Shown: piece after piece, positions 43,049 through 52,145 of the stretch
Layout of the letters: every line of letters begins with the position of its first letter
Numbering within the stretch: position 1 is the first letter of the stretch
Origin: Streptomyces sp. HB132
GTDB taxonomy: Bacteria; Actinomycetota; Actinomycetes; Streptomycetales; Streptomycetaceae
NCBI RefSeq assembly: GCF_016909575.1
Contig: NZ_JAFBGA010000007.1
Coordinates: 248,001-312,000, forward strand
Direction: 5' to 3'
DNA: 64,000 nucleotides
Translations under genes and position numbers: made by a program
The notes under the pieces: generated by a model
Database searches by the model: none
What the model was told of the DNA's origin: nothing
What the model saw: only the letters and a program-made list of their open reading frames with translations

Positions 43049-45076
43049 TCAGCCTGTGGCCGAGGCCGGCCCGGCTGGCGTAGGCGCACCGGGGCCGCCC
43101 TGGCCGGCCGCGCGGCTCCAGGCCGTCTCGCGCAGCAGCCGGAGGCCGTTGAGGCCCACGATGACGGTGGAGCCCTCGTGCCCCAGTACTCCCAGCGGGA
43201 GCGGCAGATGACCGATGAGGTCCCATGCGACCAGGACGGAGATGAACGCGCCGGCGACGACCAGATTCTGCACGACCAGCCGGCGGGTCGCCCGGGAGAG
43301 GGCGACGACCGCGGGTACGGTGGCGAGTTCGTCGCGGATGATGACGGCGTCCGCGGTCTCCAGGGCCAGATCGGACCCCGCCCGCCCCATCGCGATTCCG
43401 ACGTGGGCGGCGGCCAGCGCGGGTGCGTCGTTGACTCCATCGCCCACGACCAGAACCCTGCGCCCGGCCCGCTCCTGCTCGCGGACGGCGGACGCCTTGT
43501 CCTCGGGGAGGAGCCCGGCCCGTACGTCGGTGATGCCGGCCTCGGCGGCCAGCCGGGCGGCGGCGCGGGGATTGTCGCCGGTCAGCAGCATCGGGGTGCA
43601 GCCGGTCAGAACGGCCAGCGAGGCAACGGTCGCCGCCGCGTCGCACCGGATGCGGTCGGCGATGCCCAGGACACCGACCGGCAGGCCGTCACGCAGGACG
43701 AGCACCGCGGTGCACCCGGTCTCCTCCATCGCGGCGGCCGAGGCGGCGGCCCGGCACGCCGCGGGTGAGCCGGTGTCACGAAGGAGCCGGGCGGGGGAGC
43801 CGACGGCGACGCGGCGGCCGCCGACGGTGGCGGTGACACCCGTACCCGGGGCCGAGGTGAACTCCGAGGCGGGGAGCAGGGGGAGCTTTCGCTCCCGGGC
43901 GGCACTCACGACGGCGCGGGCCAGCGGATGCTCGCTGGGGTCCTCCGCGGCGGCGGCCAGTGCCAGCAGCCTGTCGCCGGTCAGCCCCGCTCCAGGCAGG
44001 GGACGGATGTCGGTGACGCGCGGGGTGCCCTTCGTGAGGGTGCCGGTCTTGTCCAGCGCGACCGCGTCGGCCTGTCCGAGGCGTTCCATGACGACGGCGG
44101 ACTTGACGAGGACGCCGTGCCGTCCCGCATTGGCCATGGCGGAGAGCAGGGGTGGCATGGTCGCCAGGACCACGGCGCAGGGGGAGGCCACGATCATGAA
44201 CGTCATGGCGCGCAGCAGGCTGCCGGTCAGGTCGTCGCCGAAGGCGAGGGGTACCAGGAAGACGGCCAGGGTCGCGGCCACCATGCCGAGCGAATAGCGC
44301 TGCTCGATCTTCTCGATGAACAGTTGGGTGGGGGCCTTGGTCCGGGAGGCCTCCTCGGTCATGGCGACGATGCGGGCGATCACCGATTCGGAGGTGTCCC
44401 GCTCGACGGCGACCTTCAGTGTGCCCGTACCGTTCAGCGTCCCGGCGAACACCTCGTCCCCCGGCTCCTTGGGCGCGGGCAGCGGCTCGCCGGTGATGGT
44501 GGCCTGATCGACCTCGCTCGCACCGTCGAGGACCCGGCCGTCGGCGCCGACGCGCTCACCGGGCCGGATGCGGATGACGTCGCCGACCACGAGGTCCCCG
44601 GTGGCGACGCTCTCCTCGCCACCGCCCGCCGTGACGCGGGAGGCGGTGGCCGGAGCGAGGCCGAGGAGTCCGCGGACCGCGTCCTGGGTGCGCGCCGTGG
44701 CCAGCGCCTCCAGTGCGCCGGAGGTCGCGAAGATGACGATCAGCAGCGCCCCGTCCATCACCTGCCCGATCGATGCGGCGCCGAGCGCCGCCACGATCAT
44801 CAGCAGGTCCACGTCCAGCACCTTCTCCCGGAGCTCCCGCAGGCCCGACAGGGCCGGCTCCCAGCCCCCGGCGGCGTAGGCGAGCGCGTACAGCGGGCCC
44901 CACGCCCAGACGGGGGCACCGGCCAGCTCCAGCGGGAGCGCGAGCAGGAACAGCGCCAGAGCCGCGCCCGCCCAGCGGGCCTCGGCCAGCGCGAGGACGC
45001 GCGTCCGGCGCCGGGGGACACCGCCCGGCTCGGCTGACACGCTGCGCGAGGGGCGCGGAAGGACATCGGCGGGCAT
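43049..45076 (-). CDS. P1B-4-type heavy-metal transporting ATPase
   Basis: A 675-residue P-type ATPase without an N-terminal metal-binding domain. The membrane metal motif is S298-P299-C300, not CPC, and the last helix region has HEGST; together these define the P1B-4 (CtpD/CoaT) group exporting Co, Fe, Ni or Zn. Phosphorylation site D342 (DKTGTLTKG), actuator ITGEPLP (TGES variant), hinge GDGVNDAPAL. ATG at 45076. Divergent from an ArsR repressor with a shared operator. Confidence 0.93.
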   Translation of the reverse strand: MPADVLPRPSRSVSAEPGGVPRRRTRVLALAEARWAGAALALFLLALPLELAGAPVWAWGPLYALAYAAGGWEPALSGLRELREKVLDVDLLMIVAALGAASIGQVMDGALLIVIFATSGALEALATARTQDAVRGLLGLAPATASRVTAGGGEESVATGDLVVGDVIRIRPGERVGADGRVLDGASEVDQATITGEPLPAPKEPGDEVFAGTLNGTGTLKVAVERDTSESVIARIVAMTEEASRTKAPTQLFIEKIEQRYSLGMVAATLAVFLVPLAFGDDLTGSLLRAMTFMIVASPCAVVLATMPPLLSAMANAGRHGVLVKSAVVMERLGQADAVALDKTGTLTKGTPRVTDIRPLPGAGLTGDRLLALAAAAEDPSEHPLARAVVSAARERKLPLLPASEFTSAPGTGVTATVGGRRVAVGSPARLLRDTGSPAACRAAASAAAMEETGCTAVLVLRDGLPVGVLGIADRIRCDAAATVASLAVLTGCTPMLLTGDNPRAAARLAAEAGITDVRAGLLPEDKASAVREQERAGRRVLVVGDGVNDAPALAAAHVGIAMGRAGSDLALETADAVIIRDELATVPAVVALSRATRRLVVQNLVVAGAFISVLVAWDLIGHLPLPLGVLGHEGSTVIVGLNGLRLLRETAWSRAAGQGGPGAPTPAGPASATG

Positions 45077-45132
45077 GACGGAACGACCCCTCAAGGGTGG
45101 TGGGAACGACGACGCCCTCACCGTACAGGAAT

Positions 45133-45149
45133 ACCTGAACAGGTCTTCA
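45133..45149. promoter_or_regulatory. SmtB/ArsR-type operator between repressor and ATPase
   Basis: ACCTGAACAGGT (perfect inverted repeat) overlaps TGAA-N6-TTCA, the shape of SmtB/ArsR-family operators. It lies between the two divergent starts (45076 and 45165), so one dimer could repress both. Confidence 0.6.
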
Positions 45150-45164
45150 TGTGTCATCCGTAGA

Positions 45165-45560
45165 ATGGGCGCCATGGGTCACGGACGCGACGAGCAGAGC
45201 ACCGCCACCACCCGGGAGCGCCTGGATGCCGTGGGGGCAGCAGGTGTCGCCTCGACCCTCCAGGCGCTGGCCACGCCCTCCCGGCTGCGGATTCTGGCGC
45301 GCCTCCAGGAGGGGCCCTGCGCGGTCGGTGACCTTGCCGAGGCGGTGGAGATGGAGCCCTCGGCCTGCTCCCACCAACTGCGCCTCCTGCGGAACCTGGG
45401 GCTGGTCGCGGGCGAGCGTCAAGGGCGTTCCATCGTGTATTCGCTGTACGACCACCACGTCGCCGAACTCCTCGACCAGGCCCTCTATCACGTCGAGCAC
45501 CTGCGTCTCGGACTTCGTGACATGCCCGCCGAGACGGCAGCGGCGGCGCCGGGGCGCTGA
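45165..45560 (+). CDS. ArsR/SmtB-family metal-sensing repressor
   Basis: A 131-residue winged-helix repressor (GVASTLQALATPSRLRILAR, EPSACSHQLRLLRNLGLVAG). Its C-terminal helix carries D-x-H-x10-H-x2-H in YDHHVAELLDQALYHVEH, exactly the alpha-5 metal site of Zn/Co/Ni sensors such as CzrA and NmtR. Two in-frame ATGs (45165, 45174) are possible starts. It surely senses the metal exported by the divergent P1B-4 ATPase. Confidence 0.92.
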   Translation: MGAMGHGRDEQSTATTRERLDAVGAAGVASTLQALATPSRLRILARLQEGPCAVGDLAEAVEMEPSACSHQLRLLRNLGLVAGERQGRSIVYSLYDHHVAELLDQALYHVEHLRLGLRDMPAETAAAAPGR

Positions 45561-45609
45561 GTGCCCGGCGGCGCGGGAATCTCGTCGCGCCCGCAGTGTT
45601 GAACCCTGT

Positions 45610-46617
45610 GTGAGCTCCTCCCTTGCATCGACCCGCTTCTCCTTCCTGGACCGTTCCCGCACCCGCGAGGGACACGACGCCCCGCAGGCGCTGCGCGACA
45701 CCGTCACGCTGGCGGGCACGGCCGAGGCCCTCGGCTACCACCGCTTCTGGGTGTCCGAGCACCACAGCGTTCCCGGCGTGGCCGGTTCGGCGCCGACGGT
45801 GCTGGCCGCGGCCGTCGCGGCCGCGACCTCCACCATCAGGGTCGGGACCGGCGGGGTGATGCTCCCGAACCATCAGCCCCTCGTCGTGGCCGAGCAGTTC
45901 GGAGTGCTCGCCTCTCTCTTCCCGGGCCGGATCGACATGGGGCTGGGGCGGTCGGTCGGCTTCACCGACGGGATCCGCAGGGCTCTCGGCCGGGACAAGG
46001 AGGACGCCGACGCCTTCGCCGGGCAGCTCGCCGAGGTCCTCGGATGGCTGGACGGCACTCAGCAGACCCACCCCCAGGTCCATGCCCTTCCGGCCGAGGG
46101 GCTGCGCATCCCCCCGTACGTCCTGGCGACCGGCCGGGGCGCCACCATCGCCGCCGGGGCCGGTCTGCCGCTCGTCGTGGGTGATCTCCGGGGCCGCGAC
46201 AAGCTGATCCGGGCCGTCGAGGCCTATCGCAGTGGCTTCCGGCCCTCGGTGTGGGGCCGTGAGCCCTACGTGATCGTGGCCGGGACCGTGGCGCTCGCCG
46301 CCACCGAGGAGGAGGCGCGGCGACTGCTGGTTCCCGAAGCCTGGTCCATGGCGTACGCGCGCACCCATGGCACGTTTCCGCCGCTGGCGCCGGCCGAGCG
46401 GATCGAAGCGCTGGCCATGACGGAGAAGGAGCGCGCGCTGTTCGAGGACGGACTGCGCGGACATCTCGCGGGGACCGAGGACGCCGTGGCCGCCGGAGTC
46501 GAGGCGGTGGTCAGGGAGACCGGCGCGGACGAAGTGCTGGTCACCACGAGCACCTACGATCGTGAGGCGCTGGTGGACTCGATGCGGCGGCTCGCGGGTA
46601 TCGCGGGTATCAGCTGA
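45610..46617 (+). CDS. LLM-class flavin-dependent oxidoreductase
   Basis: A 335-residue luciferase-like monooxygenase: EALGYHRFWVSEHHSVPGVA, IRVGTGGVMLPNHQPLVVAE and FPGRIDMGLGRS are the standard blocks of the MsnO8-like group. FMN or F420 may be the cofactor; substrate unknown. GTG at 45610. It overlaps the convergent DUF2267 gene by 8 bp at the 3' end. Confidence 0.9.
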   Translation: MSSSLASTRFSFLDRSRTREGHDAPQALRDTVTLAGTAEALGYHRFWVSEHHSVPGVAGSAPTVLAAAVAAATSTIRVGTGGVMLPNHQPLVVAEQFGVLASLFPGRIDMGLGRSVGFTDGIRRALGRDKEDADAFAGQLAEVLGWLDGTQQTHPQVHALPAEGLRIPPYVLATGRGATIAAGAGLPLVVGDLRGRDKLIRAVEAYRSGFRPSVWGREPYVIVAGTVALAATEEEARRLLVPEAWSMAYARTHGTFPPLAPAERIEALAMTEKERALFEDGLRGHLAGTEDAVAAGVEAVVRETGADEVLVTTSTYDREALVDSMRRLAGIAGIS

Positions 46618-47020
46618 GTGGCCGGTCGCTTCCGGGGTGACCGAACAACAGGTCGTACCCCGGGGGCAGCTGCAGTAGGAGGCGCTGGAGCAGTTCCTCG
46701 CCCGAGGCGTCGGCCACCACACTGAGCACCGCGCTGGTGTCCCAGGCCGCCGTCCGCTCGCTCGCGCCCTCGATCCAGGCGGACACTGCGCGTACGAACC
46801 GCTCGGAGCTGAGTGGTTCGGCGGCCTGCAGGGGGTTCAGGAGAATGAGCGCGAACGTCTCGGGAAGCCGGGCGGCCAGTTCGTTGCGCTCCTCGCCCAC
46901 CAGGTGCGCTCCGAGCAGTGCCAGCACCACGCGCGACGCGCGCTCCGCCTCCAGGGCCGATGGGTAGGCGCCGCGTTCCTGCACGGCCTCCAGGAACGCC
47001 TGCCATCTCATGTACGTCAC
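46610..47020 (-). CDS. DUF2267 family protein
   Basis: A 136-residue helical protein of the DUF2267 type (FLEAVQERGAYPSALEAERA, VLALLGAHLVGEERNELAAR, LPPGYDLLFGHP), function unknown. GTG at 47020 has GAAGGGGG 5 nt upstream; ATG at 47011 is the alternative. Confidence 0.85.
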   Translation of the reverse strand: MTYMRWQAFLEAVQERGAYPSALEAERASRVVLALLGAHLVGEERNELAARLPETFALILLNPLQAAEPLSSERFVRAVSAWIEGASERTAAWDTSAVLSVVADASGEELLQRLLLQLPPGYDLLFGHPGSDRPLS

Positions 47021-47292
47021 CGGGCCCCCTTCGCGGAGCGCGAGCGGAGAGCGGGGCGGGGGAGGGGAAGCCCGTGCCCCGCCCTCCGCGTATCCACCGT
47101 ATGTCGCCTCATTTCCGGTATTAACACCGGTCGGCGGGGAGGGCAAGCGGGGCGCGGTCCCGCAGCCTCCCGAGTGTTCGGCTCCGGAAGTCCTTCGGGG
47201 GCGATCACGGTGTCGGCGCAACCCAGCGTTACTGCGGACGATCGGCCGTGTACCGGTCGGGTCCGGCCCGCGCGCGACAACGAGCGGGCGGA

Positions 47293-47676
47293 TCAACAGA
47301 GTTCGTGCCGAGTGCCGGCGGTGACGGATCGGAGCTTGTCCGGGTTTGCCACGTTGTGGATGGTCGAGATGCGGCCCTCCGGGTCGAAATCGAGGGTGAT
47401 CGTGGCGATCACGCGGTCCGGGCCGCGGAAGACCACCCCCGGGCCGCCGTTGATCCAGGTGATCTCCGCCCGCATCTGCCCGGGCTCGATGCCCCGGTAG
47501 GTCACGGTGCCGAGCGCGGCGAACCAACCGGCCACGGTCCCCAGGCCGACGACCGGCTTGAGGGCCTGGCGGACCTTGCCGCCGCCGTCCGTCCACAGCG
47601 TCACGTCCGGGGAGAGCACCTCCCTGAGGGTGTTGATGTCGTCGCCCGTCGCCGCCGCGAAGAAACGCTCGGACTG
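47293..47676 (-). pseudogene. Orphan C-terminal SnoaL-like domain of an ECF41 sigma factor
   Basis: The recognisable product is SERFFAAATGDDINTLREVL, DVTLWTDGGGKVRQALKPV and HNVANPDKLR, the SnoaL-like tail of ECF41 (SigJ-type) sigma factors. No sigma-2 or sigma-4 sequence precedes it; an in-frame TAG lies at 47716. Only an internal GTG near 47619 could start it. It is most likely a remnant left after loss of the sigma domains. Confidence 0.72.
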
Positions 47677-47902
47677 AACGGCACCACGGCAGGCCGGCGC
47701 AACGGCTCGGCGCGGCTACGCAGCCCGCGCGCACCCACGCCCCCGGCGAGCAGAGCCAGGCCCTGGCCGCTCGGTCACGGGGCCTCACCGGAAGCGGACC
47801 CCGCCCGGTCACCGCTCGACATCTGAGCGGTGACCCACACGACCGGCTCGGAAGCCGGCTGCCGAAGGGGTTCAGGGACCGACCGCCAAGCCGCGCCCCT
47901 GG

Positions 47903-48094
47903 TCATTCCATGGGGTAGATGTCCCCGCTCGCCATGCCACTGACCTGCACGCTCTGCGATTCGAGTCGGAGCGCCTCGTCCTTGAGGCGCCGCCGTTCCG
48001 CAGGGTCGGCGGCCTGCTCGGCGGCCTTCTCGAGGTCCTTGGCCCGGCCGCGCATCTGCTGGAGACGGCCCCGGACATCTTCTGACTCGCTCAT
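47903..48094 (-). CDS. DUF6381 family small protein
   Basis: A 63-residue charged, helical protein (QQMRGRAKDLEKAAEQAADP, then SVQVSGMASGDIYPME). The GDIYPME end is typical of the Streptomyces DUF6381 family, function unknown. ATG at 48094 has AGGGAG upstream; a longer frame lacks homology. Confidence 0.85.
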   Translation of the reverse strand: MSESEDVRGRLQQMRGRAKDLEKAAEQAADPAERRRLKDEALRLESQSVQVSGMASGDIYPME

Positions 48095-48207
48095 GATCAC
48101 TCCCTGGCGCTGGGCGGAGCGGACTCCTCCACCGAACCAGGCACCCGGGGGTGCGCGCATCTCAGCGAGAGCGCCGTGAGCGCGGAGTGACCGTGAGGAG
48201 TGAGGTC

Positions 48208-48828
48208 CTACTCGAACCGCGTCAGGTCTCCGGCCCCCCGGCGTACGACCTCCAGCTCGCCGCCGGAGAAGTCGATGACGGTGGTCGGCTCGGTCCCGCA
48301 GTCACCGGAGTCGAGCACGACGTCCACCACGTGGTCGAGACGCTCCTTGATCTCCCAGCCCTGCGTCAGCGGCTCCTCCTCGTCCGGCAGGAGCAGCGTG
48401 CTGGACAGCAACGGCTCACCGAGCTCGGACAGGAGTGCCTGCGTGACGGTGTGATCGGGGATCCGGACGCCGACGGTCTTCTTCTTCGGGTGGAGCAGCT
48501 GGCGCGGCACCTCTTTGGTGGCGGGGAGGATGAAGGTGTAACTCCCGGGCGTCGCCGCCTTGATGGCGCGGAACACGTCGTTGTCGACCTGGACGAACTG
48601 GCCGAGCTGCGAGAAGTTCTGGCACACCAGGGTGAAGTGGTGACGGTCGTCGAGGTTACGGATCGACCGGATGCGGTCGATCCCGTCACGGCTGCCCAGC
48701 TGACATCCCAGGGCGTAGCAGGAATCGGTCGGATACGCGACGAGGGCGCCGGACCGGATGCTCTCGGCCACGTTGGTGATGGTGCGGCGCTGGGGGTTCT
48801 CGGGGTGCACGTCGAAGTACTTGGCCAT
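48208..48828 (-). CDS. YciO/YrdC/Sua5-family protein
   Basis: A 206-residue protein: YFDVHPENPQRRTITNVAES, GALVAYPTDSCYALGC and the KR-x-S-x-N equivalent region (RSIRNLDDRHHF, FILPATKEVP). The N-terminus matches the YciO branch rather than TsaC/Sua5. Sua5/TsaC make threonylcarbamoyl-AMP for tRNA t6A; YciO members are usually weak at it and their role is unsettled. Confidence 0.88.
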   Translation of the reverse strand: MAKYFDVHPENPQRRTITNVAESIRSGALVAYPTDSCYALGCQLGSRDGIDRIRSIRNLDDRHHFTLVCQNFSQLGQFVQVDNDVFRAIKAATPGSYTFILPATKEVPRQLLHPKKKTVGVRIPDHTVTQALLSELGEPLLSSTLLLPDEEEPLTQGWEIKERLDHVVDVVLDSGDCGTEPTTVIDFSGGELEVVRRGAGDLTRFE

Positions 48829-49024
48829 TGGGCGAGTCTACGGCCTCGGGGCCTTTGCCTTCCGCTCACCGCTAGCCGGCACGGGGAGGCACGGCGCGCA
48901 GTGCGGTCAGGGTCTGCGGCCGACCTCGCCGCTTCCGGGAACGCTGCTCTTCTTCCGGACAGCACCGCGCCTCCGGGGCCCGTCTCGACGAGGGGTCCGG
49001 GGGCGCGGTGCCTGCGGCGGGCGG

Positions 49025-50386
49025 TCAGGCTCCAGAGGCGTCCAGCATCGCCGTGCGCTCGACGACCTTGACGCGCTCACGGCCCTGCTCGGCGCCCAGA
49101 GCCTGCTCGTGGGCGTCCAGCCGGTGCCAGCCCTCCTTGGTGGTGTACCGGATCCCGCGCTGCTCCAGGAAGTCCACGACCGCGTCGGGCCCGGGCTGCG
49201 CGGGGGCCGGCAGCCGTCCTGCGGCGTGGTCCTCCAGCAGGCAGGCCACGGTTTCGTTCGCGTCGCCCTTGGTGTGCCCGATCAGGCCGATCGGACCGCG
49301 CTTGATCCATCCGGTGACGTACACCGAGGGCATCGGCTGGTCACCGGCCAGAACACGTCCGGCCGCGTGCGGGACGGTGCCGGAGACCACGTCGAAGGGC
49401 AGCTTCGGGAGCTCCTCCGAGTAGTAGCCGACCGCGCGGTAGACGCTCTGCACGTCCCAGTCCGTGTGGCGGCCCGTGCCCTTGACGTTGCCGGTGCCGT
49501 CCAGCTCCGTGCGCTCGGTACGCAGGGCGACGACGCGGCCGTCCTCGCCGACGACCTCCACCGGGGACTCGAAGAAGTGCAGGAACAGCTTGTGCGGGCG
49601 GTCGCCCACGTCCCGGATCGCCCAGTTCTCGAGCGTGGACGCGACCATGTTGGCCTGCTTGTTCTCCCGCCGGGTGGCGATCGACCCCTCGTCGTAGTCG
49701 ATGTCCTCGGGGTTGACGATGACCTCGATGTTCGGCGAGTGGTCCAGCTCGCGCAGCTCCATCGGGCTGAACTTCGCCTGGGCGGGCCCGCGCCGCCCGA
49801 AGACGTGCACCTCCAGAGCCTTGTTCGCCTTGAGCCCGTCGTAGACGTTCGCGGGGATCTCGGTCGGGAGCAGCTCGTCCGCCGTCTTGGCGAGGATGCG
49901 TGCCACGTCCAGGGCCACGTTGCCGACGCCGAGCACGGCGACCTTCTCGGCCTCCAGCGGCCAGGTGCGGGGAACCTCGGGGTGCCCGTCGTACCAGGCC
50001 ACGAAGTCCGCCGCGCCGTAGGAACCCTCCAGCTCGATCCCGGGTATGTCGAGGGCGCGGTCGGCTTCGGCGCCGGTGGAGAAGATCACGGCGTCGTAGA
50101 AGGACCGCAGGTCGTCCAGGCAGATGTCGTCCGGGTAGGCGACGTTGCCGAAGAGCCGCAGCTGCGGCTTGTCCAGTACCTGGTGGAGCGCCTTGACGAT
50201 GCCCTTGATCCTCGGGTGGTCCGGAGCCACTCCGTACCGGATCAGGCCGAAGGGAGCGGGCATGCGCTCGAACAGGTCGATCGATACGCCCGGCTCCTGG
50301 GCGGCCTCGGACTTGAGAAGCGCGTCCGCTGCGTAGATTCCGGCGGGACCGGCTCCGACGATGGCGACGCGGACGGGGCGTGTCAT
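49025..50386 (-). CDS. fprA: Ferredoxin/flavodoxin-NADP+ reductase, FprA type
   Basis: A 453-residue FAD enzyme of the adrenodoxin-reductase type: FAD motif VRVAIVGAGPAGIYAADAL at the start, NADP Rossmann motif VAVLGVGNVALDVARIL, and VTGWIKRGPIGLIGHTKGDA near the end. Transfers electrons between NADPH and ferredoxins, for example for P450s. ATG at 50386 has AAGGAA upstream. A palindrome at 50434 may regulate it. Confidence 0.93.
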   Translation of the reverse strand: MTRPVRVAIVGAGPAGIYAADALLKSEAAQEPGVSIDLFERMPAPFGLIRYGVAPDHPRIKGIVKALHQVLDKPQLRLFGNVAYPDDICLDDLRSFYDAVIFSTGAEADRALDIPGIELEGSYGAADFVAWYDGHPEVPRTWPLEAEKVAVLGVGNVALDVARILAKTADELLPTEIPANVYDGLKANKALEVHVFGRRGPAQAKFSPMELRELDHSPNIEVIVNPEDIDYDEGSIATRRENKQANMVASTLENWAIRDVGDRPHKLFLHFFESPVEVVGEDGRVVALRTERTELDGTGNVKGTGRHTDWDVQSVYRAVGYYSEELPKLPFDVVSGTVPHAAGRVLAGDQPMPSVYVTGWIKRGPIGLIGHTKGDANETVACLLEDHAAGRLPAPAQPGPDAVVDFLEQRGIRYTTKEGWHRLDAHEQALGAEQGRERVKVVERTAMLDASGA

Positions 50387-50433
50387 GGAGTGTTGTTCCT
50401 TAGGGCGGACGAGCAAGGGCAGAGTGCAGCGGG

Positions 50434-50449
50434 GTAAGGCTTGGCTTAC
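50434..50449 (-). promoter_or_regulatory. Near-palindrome upstream of fprA
   Basis: GTAAGGCTTGGCTTAC: arms GTAAG and CTTAC around a 6-nt centre, about 48 bp before the start codon. It resembles half-sites of iron-responsive operators, but the match is loose. Confidence 0.4.
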
Positions 50450-50708
50450 TCCGCTGCCCCTACGGTACGGCCTGTGCGCGCGAGTCTCTGGGGCGGGGCG
50501 GGTGGATTTTACGAAAATAACTGGACGTATCGGCTGGTAATGGTCGGGATTCCGTGAGTGGATGCCGCCCCTGCCGTCTCACGCGGGTCCAGGGAATGAG
50601 ACGGCGGGTGGTGGGCAGACTGTACGCCGGTGTCTCTGCAGGCTCCCGGTCCACGACGGAGCCATGATGGGCACACGACCGCAGCACTCCGACGAGAGGA
50701 CAGGTGTC

Positions 50709-51152
50709 ATGCCGATCGATGGCGAGTACGAGCCGAGCCCGACGACGTGGGTCCGTGAGCAGGTCGAGCTCATCGAGAGCTCCGGCGGTACGCAGGGGAC
50801 CACCCTGCGCGGCATGCCCGTCATCCTTCTCACGACGCGCGGTGCCAAGAGCGGCAAGCTCCGCAAGACCCCGCTCATGCGGGTCGAGCACGACGGTGAG
50901 TACGCCGTGGTCGCCTCGCTCGGCGGGGCCCCCAAGCACCCCGTCTGGTACCACAACGTGCGCGCCGACCCGCAGGTGGAGCTGCGGGACGGGACGGCGC
51001 TGCGCGACATGGTCGCCCGCGAGGTCACAGGCGAGGAGAAGGCCCTCTGGTGGGGCCGCGCCGTCGAGGCATTCCCCGACTACGCCGACTACCAGGACAA
51101 GACCGACCGGGAGATCCCCGTCTTCGTGCTTTCCGCGGCTGCGAAGGGCTGA
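50709..51152 (+). CDS. Deazaflavin (F420)-dependent nitroreductase-family protein
   Basis: A 147-residue DDN-like split-barrel protein: RGMPVILLTTRGAKSGKLRK, VASLGGAPKHPVWYHNVRAD and VFVLSAAAKG. The GAKSG-K and PKHPVWYHN blocks bind F420. Substrate unknown. ATG at 50709. Divergent from fprA. Confidence 0.9.
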   Translation: MPIDGEYEPSPTTWVREQVELIESSGGTQGTTLRGMPVILLTTRGAKSGKLRKTPLMRVEHDGEYAVVASLGGAPKHPVWYHNVRADPQVELRDGTALRDMVAREVTGEEKALWWGRAVEAFPDYADYQDKTDREIPVFVLSAAAKG

Positions 51153-51159
51153 GGCCGGG

Positions 51160-51217
51160 AGCGGACCGGCCGGAGCCGGGGCATGCGGGGGAACCTGCTG
51201 CCCGGGGCCGGTCCGCT
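51160..51217. terminator. Inverted repeat between convergent genes
   Basis: Perfect 12-bp arms AGCGGACCGGCC and GGCCGGTCCGCT with a 34-nt loop. The right arm reaches the stop codon of the PmoA-like gene. Likely a bidirectional terminator. Confidence 0.55.
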
Positions 51218-52145
51218 ACCAGGACAGGCCTTCGACCGCGGAGGCGATCCGGTCGCGCTCCCAGGCCCCGTCCGCGACCAGCACCCGGTACCGGCGGGTC
51301 AGGGTCGCCCCCGGTTCCAGCACCAGCTCCTCGTGGAAGGCGAACGAGGGGGCGACCGCCGCGAAGGTGGAGTTGCGCACGAACCAGTGGGCCGGATGCG
51401 TGCCGTGTTCGCCGCTGTGGTCGTTCTCGGGGGAGTGGACGAAGACGAGCGTCGCGTGCCCGTCCGCCTCGTCGTGCTCACCGCTGTACGCGAGCCAGGG
51501 GGCCTGCTGCCCCATCATCTCCGGCCCCTCGGCGTCCGGGGCGATGATCCGCCCGTCCCGGAAGGCGCGCGGCCCCCGCCAGAAGAGGCCGGTGTACCCC
51601 GCGGCCGGCCGTCCGTGCGTCGTCGGACTGCCGAACCGCAGCGGTTCCCCGCGCCGGTTGGTGACCGAGGACGACCACGTCAGCGCCCAGCTGCCGGTCA
51701 GGGCGTCGACGTCGTGCACCTCGATGCGGCGCGTCTCCTCGGCCCAGAGCTCCCCGCCGTGCGGGTGCCACGTCAGCCGTTCCGAGAACCTGACCCCGTC
51801 CTCGCGCACCGACACGTCGTCGAAACCGGCGTGCGCCATGGACCCGACGCGCTCCGGGAGGGCCAAGTACCCCTCGCCGTGCACATAGCTGTTGCCGCCC
51901 CACAGGTTCGCGCCCGAAAGGTGCGAGGCGGTCAACTGTAGGCCCTTGTGCCAGCGGTGGTCGTTGGGCCGGTACCCGGTCACCACCCGCCCGGACAGCG
52001 TGCGCAGAGGATGGATGTAGGGCTTGGGGGCCTCCCACGCGTCCTCGGCCCGGTAGACGTAGCGCAGCAGTTCCACCCCGCTTCCCGTCGCCGTGACGGA
52101 GAGGTGGTCACCGTGCCGGTGCACGAGCTCCATGGTCCGTCTCAT
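51216..52145 (-). CDS. PmoA-family protein (DUF6807)
   Basis: A 309-residue protein of the PmoA/DUF6807 family (YIHPLRTLSGRVVTGYRPND, HRWHKGLQLTASHLSGANLW, FGSPTTHGRPAAGYTGLFWR). Despite the name these are not methane oxygenase subunits; they occur with sugar oxidoreductases. The ATG at 52145 overlaps the Gfo/Idh stop (ATGA), so the pair is one operon. Confidence 0.85.
   Translation of the reverse strand: MRRTMELVHRHGDHLSVTATGSGVELLRYVYRAEDAWEAPKPYIHPLRTLSGRVVTGYRPNDHRWHKGLQLTASHLSGANLWGGNSYVHGEGYLALPERVGSMAHAGFDDVSVREDGVRFSERLTWHPHGGELWAEETRRIEVHDVDALTGSWALTWSSSVTNRRGEPLRFGSPTTHGRPAAGYTGLFWRGPRAFRDGRIIAPDAEGPEMMGQQAPWLAYSGEHDEADGHATLVFVHSPENDHSGEHGTHPAHWFVRNSTFAAVAPSFAFHEELVLEPGATLTRRYRVLVADGAWERDRIASAVEGLSW

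Noticed and set aside
43049..45076. Copper or silver P1B-1 ATPase
   Set aside because: The transmembrane motif is SPC and not CPC, with HEGST near the end, which places it in P1B-4.
47957..47985. tRNA-like GATTCGAGTC string
   Set aside because: Lies inside the DUF6381 coding region with no cloverleaf around it.
51216..52145. Methane or ammonia monooxygenase subunit (from the PmoA name)
   Set aside because: It has no membrane helices and pairs with a sugar dehydrogenase; the name is a family label only.
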